This document shows positions 1 to 12,290 of a DNA stretch of 64,000 nt, piece after piece (positions within the stretch are counted from its first letter, which is position 1; every line of letters begins with the position of its first letter). Under the pieces are notes generated by a model, which searched no databases, was not told where the DNA came from, and worked only from the letters and a program-made list of their open reading frames with translations. This DNA is from Torreya grandis. Taxonomy: Eukaryota > Streptophyta > Pinopsida > Cupressales > Taxaceae. The stretch spans positions 3,333,001-3,397,000 of the forward strand of contig JARHVA010000349.1 of assembly GCA_037957365.1 (NCBI GenBank). The letters are read 5' to 3'. The translations under genes and the position numbers were made by a program.

Positions 1-1388
1 TTTTGTTTCTCAAAAATACAATGCTCACAGAAATCTAGATCTATGCTTTTCAAATCTAAAAGCTTACCTTTTGACTTACAAACATTCATTCCCTTCTCAC
101 TCATGTGACCAAGCTTACAGTGCCACAACTTTGCATCTACATCTGAAGTAGATAAAACAGAAGGAGAATAATCAGTAATACAAGTAGATAGATAAAGTGT
201 ACCTACTCTCTTACCTTTTGCTAATACAAGTGCACCCTTGAAAAATTTTCAAGATTTAGCTGTGAGAGTTACTGTGCAACCCTCATCACCCAACTTTCCT
301 GCAGAAATCAGATTCCTCTTCAGGATGGGTACATGCATGACATCCTTCAACACCCATGTGCTTCCATTCTACAATTTCAGCTACACTTTTCCTTTGCCAA
401 CAATTTTACAAGGCTCATCATCTCCTAAATAAACTTTTCCAAAATCTCCATGCACATAATCATTGAAAAATTCTCTATTTGGGGTTGCATGGAAAGAGGC
501 ACTAGAATCTAAAACCCATGATTCTACTTTATTATCCAAAGAAAATATAAGAGCACCCTGTGCAACAATACCTGCAACTTTTGCTTCTTTATTACCTTCA
601 TGCTGATTTTCTTTGTTATCCTTCAACCAACAATCTTTCTTTGCATGCCCTTTTTTTCCACAATTCCAAAAGGTTATTCTTCCATTTTTGGATTTGGATC
701 TACTTCCCATCTTTGACCTTGATTTCACTTGCTTGCCCTTTTCTCTTTGCCTTCTCCTACTTTCAACACTTAAAGCATTACTTGATGTTTCCCCTGTGCT
801 TTTCCTGTGAATTTCTTCATTCAAGATTACACTAACAACATCATCAACTTTAAAGATATTTGAAGCAGATGGAATATTACTAACTGCCATTACCAAACTA
901 TTCCAACTTTTAGGTAAAGAGCATAAGATTAAGAGAGCCTTAATTTCATCATTAAAAACTATTTTGACTGAATTTAACTGATTTACTATTGTATGAAAAT
1001 CATTAAGATGACTAGATACAGATCCACCTTCCTACATTTTCAAATTAAATAATTGCTTCATAAGATATACCTTATTTGAAGCTGAGAGTTTTTCATATAA
1101 ATTTGCCAAAGTATCCATTAACTCTACCATTGTCTTTGCCTGTGATAAGTTGGAAAACACAGAAGTTGTCAGGCTCAACCTTATAGATCTAAGAGCCTTT
1201 CTATCAAAAACATTCCATTCTTCATCTTCCATATCTGTGGGCTTCCTTGAAACCCTACTCAATGGTAAATACAGATCTTTCTGATATAGATAATCTTTAA
1301 TCTGCATCTTCCATAATTGATAATTCTTGCCATTGAATTTCTCCATTTTTAGTTTACTTTCTTCTACCATTTTTTTCCTCCCACTCAA
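1..1388 (-). pseudogene. Ty1/copia gag, protease and pre-integrase region (partial, decayed)
   Basis: Reading leftwards from an ATG at 1388, the frame opens with a copia Gag N-terminus (KFNGKNYQLWK, about residue 17) and stays in one frame to 381, broken only by an in-frame stop at 1032-1034. A zinc knuckle follows (NCGKKGHAKKDC), but its first cysteine is replaced by phenylalanine (FWNC). Next comes the aspartic protease start WVLDSSASFHAT, which keeps the catalytic Asp but has Ser for the usual Gly of DSGAS. After a frameshift near 380 the pre-integrase domain is readable (LWHCKLGHMSEKGM, about 75-130). Gag packages the RNA, the protease cuts the polyprotein, and the pre-integrase region precedes integrase. 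Integrase, RT and RNase H would lie beyond the left edge. The tRNA-Met site and LTR just to the right confirm the orientation. Domain order and motifs make the copia assignment firm; the copy cannot encode a full product. Confidence 0.93.
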
Positions 1389-1434
1389 TCAAAAACCCTT
1401 GTGAGTGAATTCTGTAATCAACAAACACTAACAC

Positions 1435-1446
1435 GCTCTGATACTA
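1435..1446 (-). promoter_or_regulatory. Primer binding site, initiator tRNA-Met type
   Basis: On the minus strand the sequence reads TAGTATCAGAGC, one base away from TGGTATCAGAGC, the complement of the plant initiator tRNA-Met 3' end used by most copia elements. It lies two bases inside the LTR end at 1449 and about 45 bases upstream of the gag start codon, as expected for the minus-strand DNA priming site. Confidence 0.88.
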
Positions 1447-1448
1447 GT

Positions 1449-1951
1449 TGTTAGGATCTTAGAGTACAATTGATTACTTTTGTATAAGCAACTAAACATG
1501 GAATTGAAACCAGAAGTAATAAGTAACTAGAAATCAGAAACAACAAATAATAGGAGATACAAGAAACGACCAATCTGTATTAAACTCTTTCAGAAGAAAA
1601 TACAATGAAGAAATCTCTCTCTCCTCACACCTCACAGATGTATATTAATTCTCCCTCAAGAGTTCTCTCTCTCTCTCTCAATCAATTACAATCAACTCAA
1701 TTACTAAAATTGTACATGTTATGAGGATCTAACCCTACTATATAAAATACTACAACACTAGGGTTCATGAGCCATGCATTCGCCACCCTTAGATCCACCT
1801 CTTAAATCAAAGTCTCAAATCTATTCTCCTAAAAATAAAATTTTTGGAAATGCACAGAAGTCGGTGTCGGTCTGAAGATGACTGATGCCGGTCGACCCCT
1901 AACCAATGTCAGTTAGTTCTGACTAATGCCGGTTACTGTGTAAGTCCAACA
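1449..1951 (-). repeat. 5' LTR of the copia element
   Basis: The segment is bounded by TGTTAG at 1449 and CCAACA ending at 1951, giving the TG...CA inverted ends of an LTR of about 503 bp. It directly abuts the primer site. On the minus strand a TATA-like string (TTTTATATAG, about 1738-1750) could be the promoter, and a CT microsatellite lies at about 1661-1680. The partner LTR is outside the window, so the right boundary is inferred from the terminal bases and from where the interrupted PIF/Harbinger remnant begins (about 1957). Confidence 0.75.
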
Positions 1952-1956
1952 ACCTC

Positions 1957-2700
1957 AACATTAGCTCATTAGTGAAGCTTTTAGCTCCACAACTCAACAC
2001 TATTAATAGACCCAATCCATCCAATGAAAACATACATGAATAACATAGTATTATCTATAGTGGCTTCTAATGACATGCTATAATTTTGATCCCCGATCAG
2101 ACTAATTTGTTGAACAGTGGTTATCTAAAATTTGAAACTGGGTGTGACTAACATCTATTGCTCCAAAAAAATTTGGAAATCCTTATTTTAGGTGAAATCC
2201 TTCATTTACACACTCCATTTTTAAATGTTCAATTGGCCACTATATATGATTACAAAAAAAAAAAATCCCTAGCATTCATTAGCTTATGTATAATTCTCAC
2301 CACTATTGATTTTTCACAGCCAAAAATTTCATTTATTTTAAGCATTGTCATTCTAGAGGACAACGTAAAGTTGTAATGGCTACTTGTTTGTCAAATGAAA
2401 ATACTCTACCATTTATACTTGTTGTAAATTAGAATGGTATGTCACCTTGACTCAGATCTTCATGCGAAATATCACATAAAGATGCAAATAATGCATATGG
2501 TAACATAATTCCTTGAAAATGTTGATCATTACATCTCATTTTAAAAATATAGTTTATCTAATGTAACAAATGTGGTTTGATATACCACTCACCATGTATC
2601 CTCCCTTCCCACTAATAATTTAATAATTTTTTTTCCATGATTATATTTTCTTCCTCAAATTTGATTGTAGGGACTTCCATATCTATATATTCCTCCATGT
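1957..2700 (-). pseudogene. PIF/Harbinger transposase remnant (N-terminal half)
   Basis: Reading leftwards, this region carries fragments typical of the plant PIF/Harbinger transposase: a regulatory block (FSFDKQVAITTLRCPLE), a helix-turn-helix-like stretch (LKINEIFGCEKSIVVRIIHK, about 2290-2350) and then the first catalytic Asp in FGAIDVSH (about 2146-2172, family consensus AIDGTH). Downstream fragments such as MLFMYVFIGWIGS match the conserved region after it. The DNA is alignable over several hundred bases with the plus-strand copy at 22.9-23.7 kb, so the two belong to one family. The reading frame is lost where the copia LTR begins, which indicates that copia inserted into this older transposon. 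The second Asp and the Glu are not present on this side of the insertion. Many stops and frameshifts; non-functional. Confidence 0.72.
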
Positions 2701-3149
2701 CAGCGTTTGAAGACATTCATTTTTTACTATACTTATTTTATTTATGTTGCATATTAATTGAATCTTGAATATTGTTTGCAACTTGTAATTCTAATTGGAT
2801 AATTAGAGATTTACTTATAATGATAAGTTTAAATGTTGCTCTTGTAGTTGAATCCCTTGTATGAGAGAGGATGTTATTGAGGACTAGTATTTAGAATATA
2901 AAAAACTCATCCCTAAAAAATAATGTATCAATGAATAACAAATTTAAATAAAGCATTATAAAAGTGGAATAATTATTCTTGAATACTCAATGAATTAACA
3001 AGTATTAAACAAGGAAAAAATAGTTTAGGGTAAGTACACAAAGTTGGGGGATAAAAAGTGGCCTACCCATGGACATGATTTTCTTGAAATTTCAAAAATA
3101 TAAACTTCTATAGTTTAGAATCACGACCATAATTGCATATTAAACTAAA
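2701..3149. other. AT-rich spacer, nothing recognised
   Basis: No coding remnant, LTR end or repeat that I can identify on either strand. Confidence 0.5.
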
Positions 3150-3700
3150 CTAAATACTTGGTTGATTCAATAGGTTATGTATTGGGACTAACAGAGCCCC
3201 TATTGATAGTAGAAGGATGAAATTTCTTACACAAGGCTTGTTTGGACTAAATTTCATATCATATTGAACCAAATATTCTTTTAGTTGAATCTGGTGCACA
3301 ATGATAATCCCAATTGTTATTAGATGGATGTAATTCCTTATATATGGTTCAACTGGTCCTAATTTCATATCAAATTGAATAAAAAACTCAATTATTTGAA
3401 TAAGGTGTGAAATTAGGGCCCTCATTAAAATTGTGTTGACACAATTCCTTATACAAGCCTCGATTGGCCCAAATTATGTATCATCTAGAACTGAATACTT
3501 GATTGGTTCAATAGAGTGTGAAATAAGGGCCAAGTAAGCCCCAATTTACATTATATATGAATGTGATTCCTTGCACATGGCTCCTTTGGACCGAATTACA
3601 TATCAAATTGAAAAAATACTTATTTTTTTAATATGGTGAGCACTTAGATCCCAAATTGATATCATATGGATGAAATTCCTTACATTGAGGATCAATAGGC
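3150..3700. repeat. Degenerate tandem repeat of about 111 bp, five copies
   Basis: A unit containing a core like AATTCCTTA, followed by GG(T/C)(C/T)CAA(A/T)TT-type text and 'catatcaaattgaa', recurs with the core at 3221, 3332, 3443, 3565 and 3674. The spacings are 111, 111, 122 and 109 bases. Units are clearly diverged from each other. A 91-codon open frame on the minus strand across it is a by-product of the repeat and shows no gene-like signals. Confidence 0.75.
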
Positions 3701-3704
3701 CCCT

Positions 3705-6130
3705 AGGATCAATTTATCCCCAATTAACATCCTTTATATAAAGTAATAATTAGGTTCAAAGGTATGAACTTGGTTAAAATTGCATCACTCATTACCACAG
3801 ATGACTTTGCAGGCTCAATCTGTGATAATGTGAGGGATAATCAATCCCAAATTCACATTCTTTACTCATAAATCTAGGTTCAAGGAGCTCAAATTTTCCC
3901 CAATCACCATCATGATTGTACCTTATATACCCTAAGCCCTAATCCCTAAACTCTAAACCATAAATATAAACTCTTTAAAACTTGAACCAATCATTTTAGC
4001 CCAAATTAACATAATTTAGACTAAGAATTAAGTTCACAGGGCTCAATTTGGCCTAAATCATATGATTGATTACCCCATTTAACTAATTCACTCAATTTTC
4101 ATGATGACATCCATGGTATAATGACAACCCAAAAACACATTCTATAGTCACAAATGGGTCCAAGTGATTCAAATTATCCTCAATTATCTTTGCAATTGAC
4201 CCTGTGTAACCTAAACCATGTATATACATTAAAACCTAAGTGGTAAACCATAAAACCTAAACACTATAACTTAAATTTAAACCATAAACTTTCCCTATTT
4301 ATCAATTTTAATTTAGTCCCAATTAACATCCTTTGTAGTAAGAATTAGGTTTGAACATGGAATAGAGCGATTAGACATTAATATATAGGTCTTTAAACCT
4401 AAACCATGTGCCCTAATCCCTAATCCCTAAAACATAAATTGTAATCCCTATGCCCTAATTTACACTAAATGCCAAAAACATACATGCCTTATGATATAAC
4501 TAATTTTATCATGAGATGTCATAAAAGGCACTTTTTAAACCTATGGCCAAAACTTAACCTTGGATTACCAATCTAGTTATGCATATGAAGTAAATTGGGG
4601 CTATTTCAAGCCCCTTCAACCTAATTAACCAAAGAGGATGAGTTAGTTGATTCTTTTAATTGAGGAGGCATTTGAGGCCAATTTGAACCCATTCAATTTA
4701 GCAAGATATGATTTGTGGTAAAATCAAATGATTGATCTTCTATCATGAATTGATCCAATTAGTCAATTTGTGCAATTCCCTACATGTTATGGGCAAAATT
4801 GAGCCCCTAAACCAAATTTATGGCTCAATCAATTGTAAAACATGTATGAAACATATACATGGCATAATTGACCCTACTTTTATTAGAAATTCAAACATGA
4901 AGGTAATCATGTCATAAATAGGTGAACAAGAAACTCAAATGTTCTTTAATTACCTTAGTGATTGGACCCTATATTTGATATGTTAAACCCTAAACCCTAT
5001 ACCATTTACATTAAAACCCAATCCATAATCCCTAAACCCTAAACCTTTTAAATTATAGACCCTAAAACCTAAACTAATAAATTTATCCCCAATTAACATC
5101 CTTTAGATATAGTAAGAATTAGGTTCGCAAGGATGAACTTGGTTAAAATTGCATCAGTCATTACCATAATTGACTTCATAGGCTCAATCTATGATGATGT
5201 GGGGAATAAATTATCTCAAATTCACATGCTTTACTCATAAATATAGGTTTAAAGCTCCCAAATTTGCCCCAATCACCATCATGATTATACCTTATATATC
5301 CTAAAACCTATACCCTAAGCCCTAATCCCTAAACTATAAATATAAACTCCTTAAACCTTGAACCAATCATTTTAGCCAAAATTAACATCATTTAGACTAA
5401 GAATTAAGTTCATAAGGCTTAGTTTGGCCTAAATCACATGACTGATTACCCCATTTGACTAATTAACTCAATATGCATGATGACATCCAGGGTATAATGA
5501 TAACCCAAAAACACATTCTATAGTCACATATGGCCAAAACTTACCCTTTGGAGTACCAATCTAGTTGTGCATCTAAATTAAATTGGGGTTATTTCAAGCC
5601 CCTTCAACCTAATTGCATGACTATAAAATGTGATTTGGGGGCTGATCAACTCCAATTTTACCCAATTTCCATCATGATTGTACCTTATATACCCTAAAAC
5701 CTATATCCCAAGCCATAATGGTTAAACTTCATAATCCCTAAACTTTAAACCACAAATACAAACTCTTTAAACATTGAACCAATCATTTTAGCCAAAATCA
5801 ACATCATTTAGACTAAGAATTATCTTTTAAATTGACCTTGTGTACCCTAAACCTAAGCCCTAAATACTATACCCTAAATTGTAAACCAAAATCTTTCCCT
5901 ATTTACCAATTGATTTAGTCTCAATTAACATCCTTTATATTAAAAATTAGGTTCACACATGGTGTATAGAAATTAGATCTTATATACACCCTTAAACCCA
6001 AACCCTACATGCCCTAATCCCTAATCCATAAACCCTAAAACATAAATTGTAATCCCTAATCCATAAAACATAAATTATTATCACTAATCCCTAATCCATA
6101 AACCCTATGCACTAATGCCTTAATCCCAAA
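3705..6130. repeat. Diverged segmental repeat with interspersed telomere-like CCCTAAA words
   Basis: A block starting with 'caattaacatcctttatat' near 3720 reappears near 5088. Text near 4565-4625 ('ttcaagccccttcaaccta') reappears near 5556-5620, and parts recur a third time to 5950. Scattered through the block are runs of CCCTAAA and close variants (about 3930-3960, 4980-5060, 5290-5345, 5990-6130), the plant telomere word, in degenerate form and separated by unrelated sequence. This is an old interstitial repeat, not a chromosome end. No coding potential recognised. Confidence 0.6.
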
Positions 6131-6149
6131 TCCATAATCCCTTATCTAT

Positions 6150-6370
6150 ATTAAGTATAACACAATCACATTATTTAATAACACAATCACATTATTATTA
6201 ACATAAGCAACACTCAGTTCTCATTGTCATTCACCAACCCCAAATCTTATATTGATAATAATGTGATCATGTTATTACATAATGCAATTGTGTTATTGTT
6301 AATATAAGCTTCTCAATGCGTTGGATGGGGTAGAACCTTAGACAACACATAACACGATCACATTATTAAT
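6150..6370. repeat. Cluster of palindromic motif AATAATGTGATCATGTTAT
   Basis: ATAACACAATCACATTATT and its reverse complement occur at about 6159-6175, 6179-6196, 6256-6275, 6281-6296 (variant) and 6349-6368, in both orientations. The core TGATCA is itself palindromic. The cluster directly precedes the transposase-like pseudogene, and a second cluster occurs at 20.49-20.64 kb. The arrangement resembles the subterminal repeats at the ends of DNA transposons, but I could not define a terminal inverted repeat or target duplication. Confidence 0.5.
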
Positions 6371-6513
6371 ATTTTAGACTAAGCTCACTTATCAATGACT
6401 ATTTTTAACCCAAATTGAGAATTTTGTCCCACAAATGTTCTCTACGTACTTTTGTGAGATTTTTAGTACTTGTGTACTTAACTCCACCTTTGAAAAGTTA
6501 TCAATTATCCCTT

Positions 6514-9500
6514 TTGATGGGTATTAGATCATGTCCAAAGTGGAAGATGTTGAATAACAAAACACTAGAGGAATTAGAATATTTGAGAGAGAAACACAAG
6601 CTAAAAATGCAAAAACTTCATGGTAGACAAGGTACAAACCCTAATCCTGATGAACCAAATGACATAGATAATGAGCTAATTGACGATAATGAATTAAACA
6701 ATGATGAAATTGACCATAATCAATTTAATAATGTTGAAATTGACCATAATGAAATGAATAATAATGAAATTAAAAATAATGAATTAGTTAATGTTGGAAG
6801 TTCACATTCAAAGTTCCAAGTTTTTAATTTTGTTGATGATGAGTCTATGTATGATGCTTCACCCCCATGAATGAATAAAATTTGATGGAAAAAAATAATG
6901 ATGAAATTAATCATCAAGAATATATCATGGAAACATATAATGAAGAAATTCACAATGAAGAAAATGTCATCCCACCTCTAAACAATGAAAGTAATAATGA
7001 TTTTGAAATACCCTCTCAACGAATTCCACCATTACCAACACCTCCAAGAATTGTGCGTAGAAAAGGCAAGTACTTAATTGAAGTCAATGAAAATATTTTA
7101 GAGCCAATGCATAACAAAATTTATGATCACCATTAAAGAAGATTGGCTCAACAAATTTAGGATACTTTATTTCATAATTTGGAGTATGACAGTCAAAAAT
7201 GTCAATTATTTGTTTCTTTGATAAAAATTGATTAAGATGAGACCTATAATGTACACATTAGGACTAAGAACATATAACATGGATGATGAAAATAATGAAA
7301 TTATTGAAAATCTATATGATGCATATCATATTATAGGCCCAAAATCACACACCAAAGATTATAATGTTGCCTAACATATACTTACAACTTGTGCAGTAAG
7401 TGACAAAACAAGTAAAAAATAAATGGTTTCAAAAAAAAGCCAAACACTTAATATAAATAGAAAAATATTAATGAAATTAATTGAAAGATGTGAAGGACTT
7501 AATTAACCTAATACCAATGAGCTCTAGGCATTTTTGGTAGACTTCCATAAAAAGACAAGGCTATAGTTGATACTCTCAAAGAGTTACTTCCTCAATTTTG
7601 GAAAGACAATACAAGAGTTTCACCCAATGCAAGAGATGTTGTGAAAAGAAGAGTTGGTTCTCATAATCGTGAACCACATCCAAAACATTTATTGGATATG
7701 ACTGAAACATAATTGTATTCTAAATTTTTGGAAAAACATCCACAAATTTCTATTTGTCAAAGATATTTTAAGATGACAAAACCTTTTTATGTTAAAATAA
7801 ATCACACACGCACCACTTATTGTTGTAGGCAATATGTTGAATTTTCAATGCACTATGATTTTTTTTACCATAGTCATTATACTTTGCATATTAACACCAT
7901 TTTGCATGGGTGTGGCATTGAATTTCCACTAAAATTAGCCAGGGAATTTATTCCAACTATCTTTTGTAAAAGACTGGAAATTATAGCATTTATGGTGGAT
8001 TGCCAAAATTAAAAAAATGTATCCATGAGGAGATTACAAGTACAATTGGATAGGAATTAGTTGGTTTAAGAAAATATAAATTAGTGACTTATCAAGTAAA
8101 AGATGTCAAAGAATCTAAAAGATGTGAGCTTTTAAAAAAAAAAAGATAACTTTTTTCTGAATTTTTGGTCAAATTTAGGGAAAATATTGTTTATGAGTAT
8201 GCAAGGCACACACATAGGGATAGATGGTTGGATGAACATTGAAAGATAAGCAATGATACATTCCCACTTGGTTTAATTGTTTTAGTAGTTAATTTTGCTG
8301 AAAATTACACATTCAAACCCCAAATGGAAGTTCAATCATAGTATTATAACTCATCACAAGTTGCCATACTCATACATATAACATTCATACATGTAATTGA
8401 TATTACAGATCAACAATAAAAATAATTAAGGGAGTATTATTTTTATATCAATGATGACAAATCACATTGTTTAGAGTATGTGTAAGGTTGTTTTCAGAAG
8501 TTTTATGAAAAGTTGAGTCAGAGGAACATTAATTTCAATCAACATTACATTTGTTCAGATAATTACATATCACAATTCAAAAATGCATGGATGTTTTATT
8601 GGTTGAACAAGATGCATGTTACCATTGGTGTAGAATACATTTGGATTTTCATCGAGGTTGGCCATGGAAAAGGGGAGAATGATGGTGCTAGAGCATGTGT
8701 AAAAAGAGCTATTACAAGGGAGGAGTTAAAATTTGAAGAGGGTGTTCATCTAACAGATGCAAAAATTATGGTTGAATGGTGTAATGAAAACATATGTCAT
8801 GGTACTCCAACCAAATTATACTATTCATAGACATTTTTGGTTAATGAAGGAAAAACACTTAACAAAGTATGAGGATTCTATGACTCTAATGGGTTCAAGT
8901 GACCTCCACTCATTTTATAGCTCAAATACAAGTTCTTAGACTATTCTTATAAGACAGTTGGCATATTTATGTTTTGCATGCATGGACTCTATTTGGAATG
9001 AGTGTGAGTTATAAGAGTGGGTGACTGATTGGATTTCTAAACCTCTAATTCCAAACAAAACATATTAGGGTCCAATAACATTTCAACTTATAAATATGAC
9101 ATCATCAGATGACTTTGACCATGCATCTGATCTAATGTAACCAAGTAGAATATTTTTCATTATGTATAATTTATTCTCATTAAATATCTTCATATTGTCT
9201 TAAAAAATGATTTTTTGAGATACAAGGCATGCTTTTATAGTTATTGAAGATAAGGATAATGAAGAAGGAACTAGTTACTAATTGTGTCAGTGTGTAGAGA
9301 TAAATAAAAAAATAAATTCCCCAGTTATAAATGGAGAAAACATTAACTAGCCCACTAGGTCAATGGCTATTACTAAAACTTGGTTTCGATGATATCCTAT
9401 AATTATTTTAGATCAATGGTTGTTTAAAGAGTTTAAAATGCACTGAAAGATACTACACTATTCAAATTTGATTCTTGCAATGAATATTCAATTACCAAAA

Positions 9501-9620
9501 TATCATGGGAGGCCATTAAACAAAAAACTATGGAAAGTTTGGGAGTCAGACCATGAATCTATTATTGATACTATCAAGGTTAGAGTAGATCCTAGTGGTT
9601 CATTGGATTGAAATATGGAG
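6514..9620 (+). pseudogene. DDE-type transposase-like gene remnant (GHGKG..DG family)
   Basis: A decayed coding region can be followed through many frameshifts and stops. The N-terminal part (6514-7136) is Asn/Asp/Glu-rich and includes a 30-bp minisatellite encoding an EIDHN-type decapeptide. Around 7600-7990 there is a cysteine/histidine block (TTYCCRQYVEF) preceded by TRVSPNARDV. Around 8290-8510 come NFAENYTF and INDDKSH. Around 8540-8800 come SDNYISQFKNA, then GHGKGENDGARACVKRA and DAKIMVEWC. The spaced acidic motifs (DFAENY-type, DD..SH, SDN...QFKNA, GHGKG..DG) match what I recall of a eukaryotic DDE-type transposase family seen in plants and animals, but I cannot name the superfamily with confidence. 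Further fragments (SDDFDHASDL about 9100, PKYHGRPLNKKLWKVWESDHE about 9490-9555) extend it to about 9620. A possible intron (GTATG...TTTCTAG) follows at about 9619-9680. The first Asp of DFAENY is Asn here, and the gene is non-functional. Confidence 0.7.
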
Positions 9621-9839
9621 GTATGTTGAGTTTTCAAATGTAGATGTAATCAATTTTACCAAATGTTTTTTATTTTCTAGGTAGTACATATATAAATTTA
9701 ATTTTTAATTGCTTACTAACAACTTTTTGTAGGTTAGTGGTGTCAGATAAGATTCCACCTTCACATAGTTGGAACCATCAATAAAAAATTATATATTATT
9801 AAAACTAAGATAAGCTCAGGTTGGATGTGATTGAAGCTC

Positions 9840-12290
9840 AATAAATGACTTACAGGTTTTGTTTTATGGGTATTTAAACTTAGGCTAAAAAATGCATTTT
9901 TATTGTATTGGGAAGGGTGCTCTTAAGGATGGAATGGGTGGTGGGTTTATCGATCAGGATTTATGAGAGGCCAATAACCTAGTCCTAGACATTATTGGCC
10001 CCTTAGATGTGTTGGTGGTGTCAATTTTCACTCATAAAATATTAGAACTAGAGTTCTGCAACCACAACTTGAACTTTGACAACATTTGTTGTCAGTGTTT
10101 TTGCTCTCCAGAACGGTAGTGAAAATGCACTTCCAGGTGGATTTAAATATCATGGCAGTGTGATAACATGTAATTTGACTATATGGACATGATAAAAGTG
10201 ATATATTTTTAGGTGGAGGTCCCAGAGGTAGAAATGCTAGTTCAAGCTCAAGAACCTTCATTGACAAAAAGTTGCATTTTTGGATTCATCACTGCAACTT
10301 TATAATAGGTTGATCTTGAAGCTTCCACCTGAGTGCTCCAAGGTGAGATTAGAGGGATTAAATAGGTATGGTAAGGATCTAATGGTCCATGAAAATGACT
10401 TACAATTTTTATTTTATGCATGTTTGAACTTAAGCTAAATAATTACATTTTTCTTATATTGGGAAGGGTGTTCTTGAGGCTAGAATAGGTGGTGGGTTTA
10501 TCAATCAGGCCTAATGGGAGGCCAATAAAATAGTATTAGATATTATATAACCCCAAGGACATGTTGGTGGTATCGTTTTTCACTCAGGGAGCATCAAAAT
10601 AGAGTTTTCCAACCACAACTTGAACTTTGACAACATTTATTATCAGTGTTTCTACTCTTGAAATGGTAGTGAAAATGCACTTCAGGGTGGCTTTAAACAT
10701 CATAGAAGTGTGATAAAATGTAATTTATCTATACATATGTGATCAAAGTTATATATTCTTAGGTGGAGGTCCCAGAGGTAGAAATGCCAATTGGAGCTCG
10801 AGAAGTTGTTTGTTTACTAACAAAAAGTTGCATTGTTTAGACCATTATTGCAACTTGTCTAATGGGTTGATCTCGAAGATTCTAATTGAGTGTTATAAGG
10901 TGTAATTAGAGGTATGAAATAGGTATATGAGGGATCATATTATTCATGTAAATGACTTACAATTTTCATTTTATGCATGTTTGAACTTAGGCTAAAAATT
11001 TGCATTTTTCTTGTATTGGGAAGGGTGTTCTTGAGGCCGGAATGGGTGGTGGGTTTATTTATCAAACTTGATGGGAGGACAAGAAACTGGTATTAGAAAT
11101 TATTCACCCCTTTGGACATGTTGGAAGTGTCATTTTTCACTCAATAAGCATCAAAATTAGAGTTTTTCAACGACAACTTGAACTTTCACAACATTTGTTA
11201 TCAATGTTTTTGCTCTCTAGAATGGTAGTGAAAATGCACTTTTAGGTAGATTTAAAAATTGTGGTGGTATGATAACATGAAATTTTACTATTTGGACATG
11301 ATAAAAGTGATATATTCATAGGTGGAGGTCTCAGAGGTAAAAATTTTAGTTGGAGCTCAAGAAATTGCTTGTTCACTAATAAAAAGTTGCATTTTTGGAT
11401 CCATCACTGCAACTTGTCTAACAAATTGATATTGAAGCTTCCACCTGAGTGCTATAGGGTGTGATTATATGTATTAAATAGGTATGTTATGGATTTAAAA
11501 TTTAATGTAAATGACTTAAAATTTTCATTTTATGCATGTTTGAACTTAGTCTAAAAAATTACATTTTTCTTATATTGGGAAGGGAGTTCTTGAGGCTAGA
11601 ATGGGTGGTGGGTTTATCGATCAGGCCTGAAGGGAGACCAAGAACCTAGTCCTGGATATTATACACTCCTCCAAACATGTTGGTAGTGTCATTTTTCACT
11701 CAGGTATCATTGGAACCAAAGTTTTGCAATAATAATTTGAACTTTCACAATATTTGTTGTCAAGGTTTCCACTCTTTGGAATGGTAGTGAAAATGTACTT
11801 ACAAGTGGATTTGAATGTCATGGTAGTGTGATAAAATGTAATTTTCCTATCTGGATGTGATTAAAGTGATATACTCATAGGTGGAGATCCTGAACGTAGA
11901 AATACCTGTTGGAGCTTAAGAAGTTACTTGTTCACTACCAAAAAGTTACATTTTTGGACCTATCATTGCAACTTGTTTAACGGATTTATATTAAAGATTC
12001 CAAGTGATTTGGGGTGAGTTTATATGGATTAAATAGGTATGATAGGGATTTGGTTATTCATGAAAATTACTTACAATTTTTGTTTTAGGATTAAAAAATG
12101 CATTTTTCTTATATTGGGAAGCATGTTCTTGAGGCTAAAATGGGTAGTGGGTTTGTCTATCAACCCTAAAAAGAGGCCAAGAACTTGGTCCTAGAAAATA
12201 TCCACCCCCTTAGATGTGTTGGCGGTGTCAATTTCACTTAGGAAGCATCATAACTAGAGTTCTGCAACCACAACTTAAACTTTAACAACT
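9840..12290. repeat. Satellite-like tandem array, unit about 555 bp, about 4.4 copies
   Basis: The string GGGAAGGGTG (or a one-base variant) recurs at 9910, 10461, 11018, 11577 and 12116, and AGGTGGAGGTC (or variants) at 10211, 10761, 11320 and 11879. Spacings are 539-559 bases. Whole units align, including 'cattgcaacttgtc', 'aatgacttacaattt' and 'tggtgggtttatc'. Units are visibly diverged but collinear. The array starts part-way through a unit near 9840 and ends part-way through a unit near 12290. No frame stays open across units, so it is not a protein repeat. Confidence 0.88.

Noticed and set aside
3705..6130. A chromosome end
   Set aside because: The telomere-like words are degenerate, scattered and interrupted, with transposon DNA on both sides.
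9840..12290. CRISPR array or protein-coding repeat
   Set aside because: Units are about 555 bp with no short conserved repeat plus variable spacers, the organism is a plant, and no frame stays open across units.
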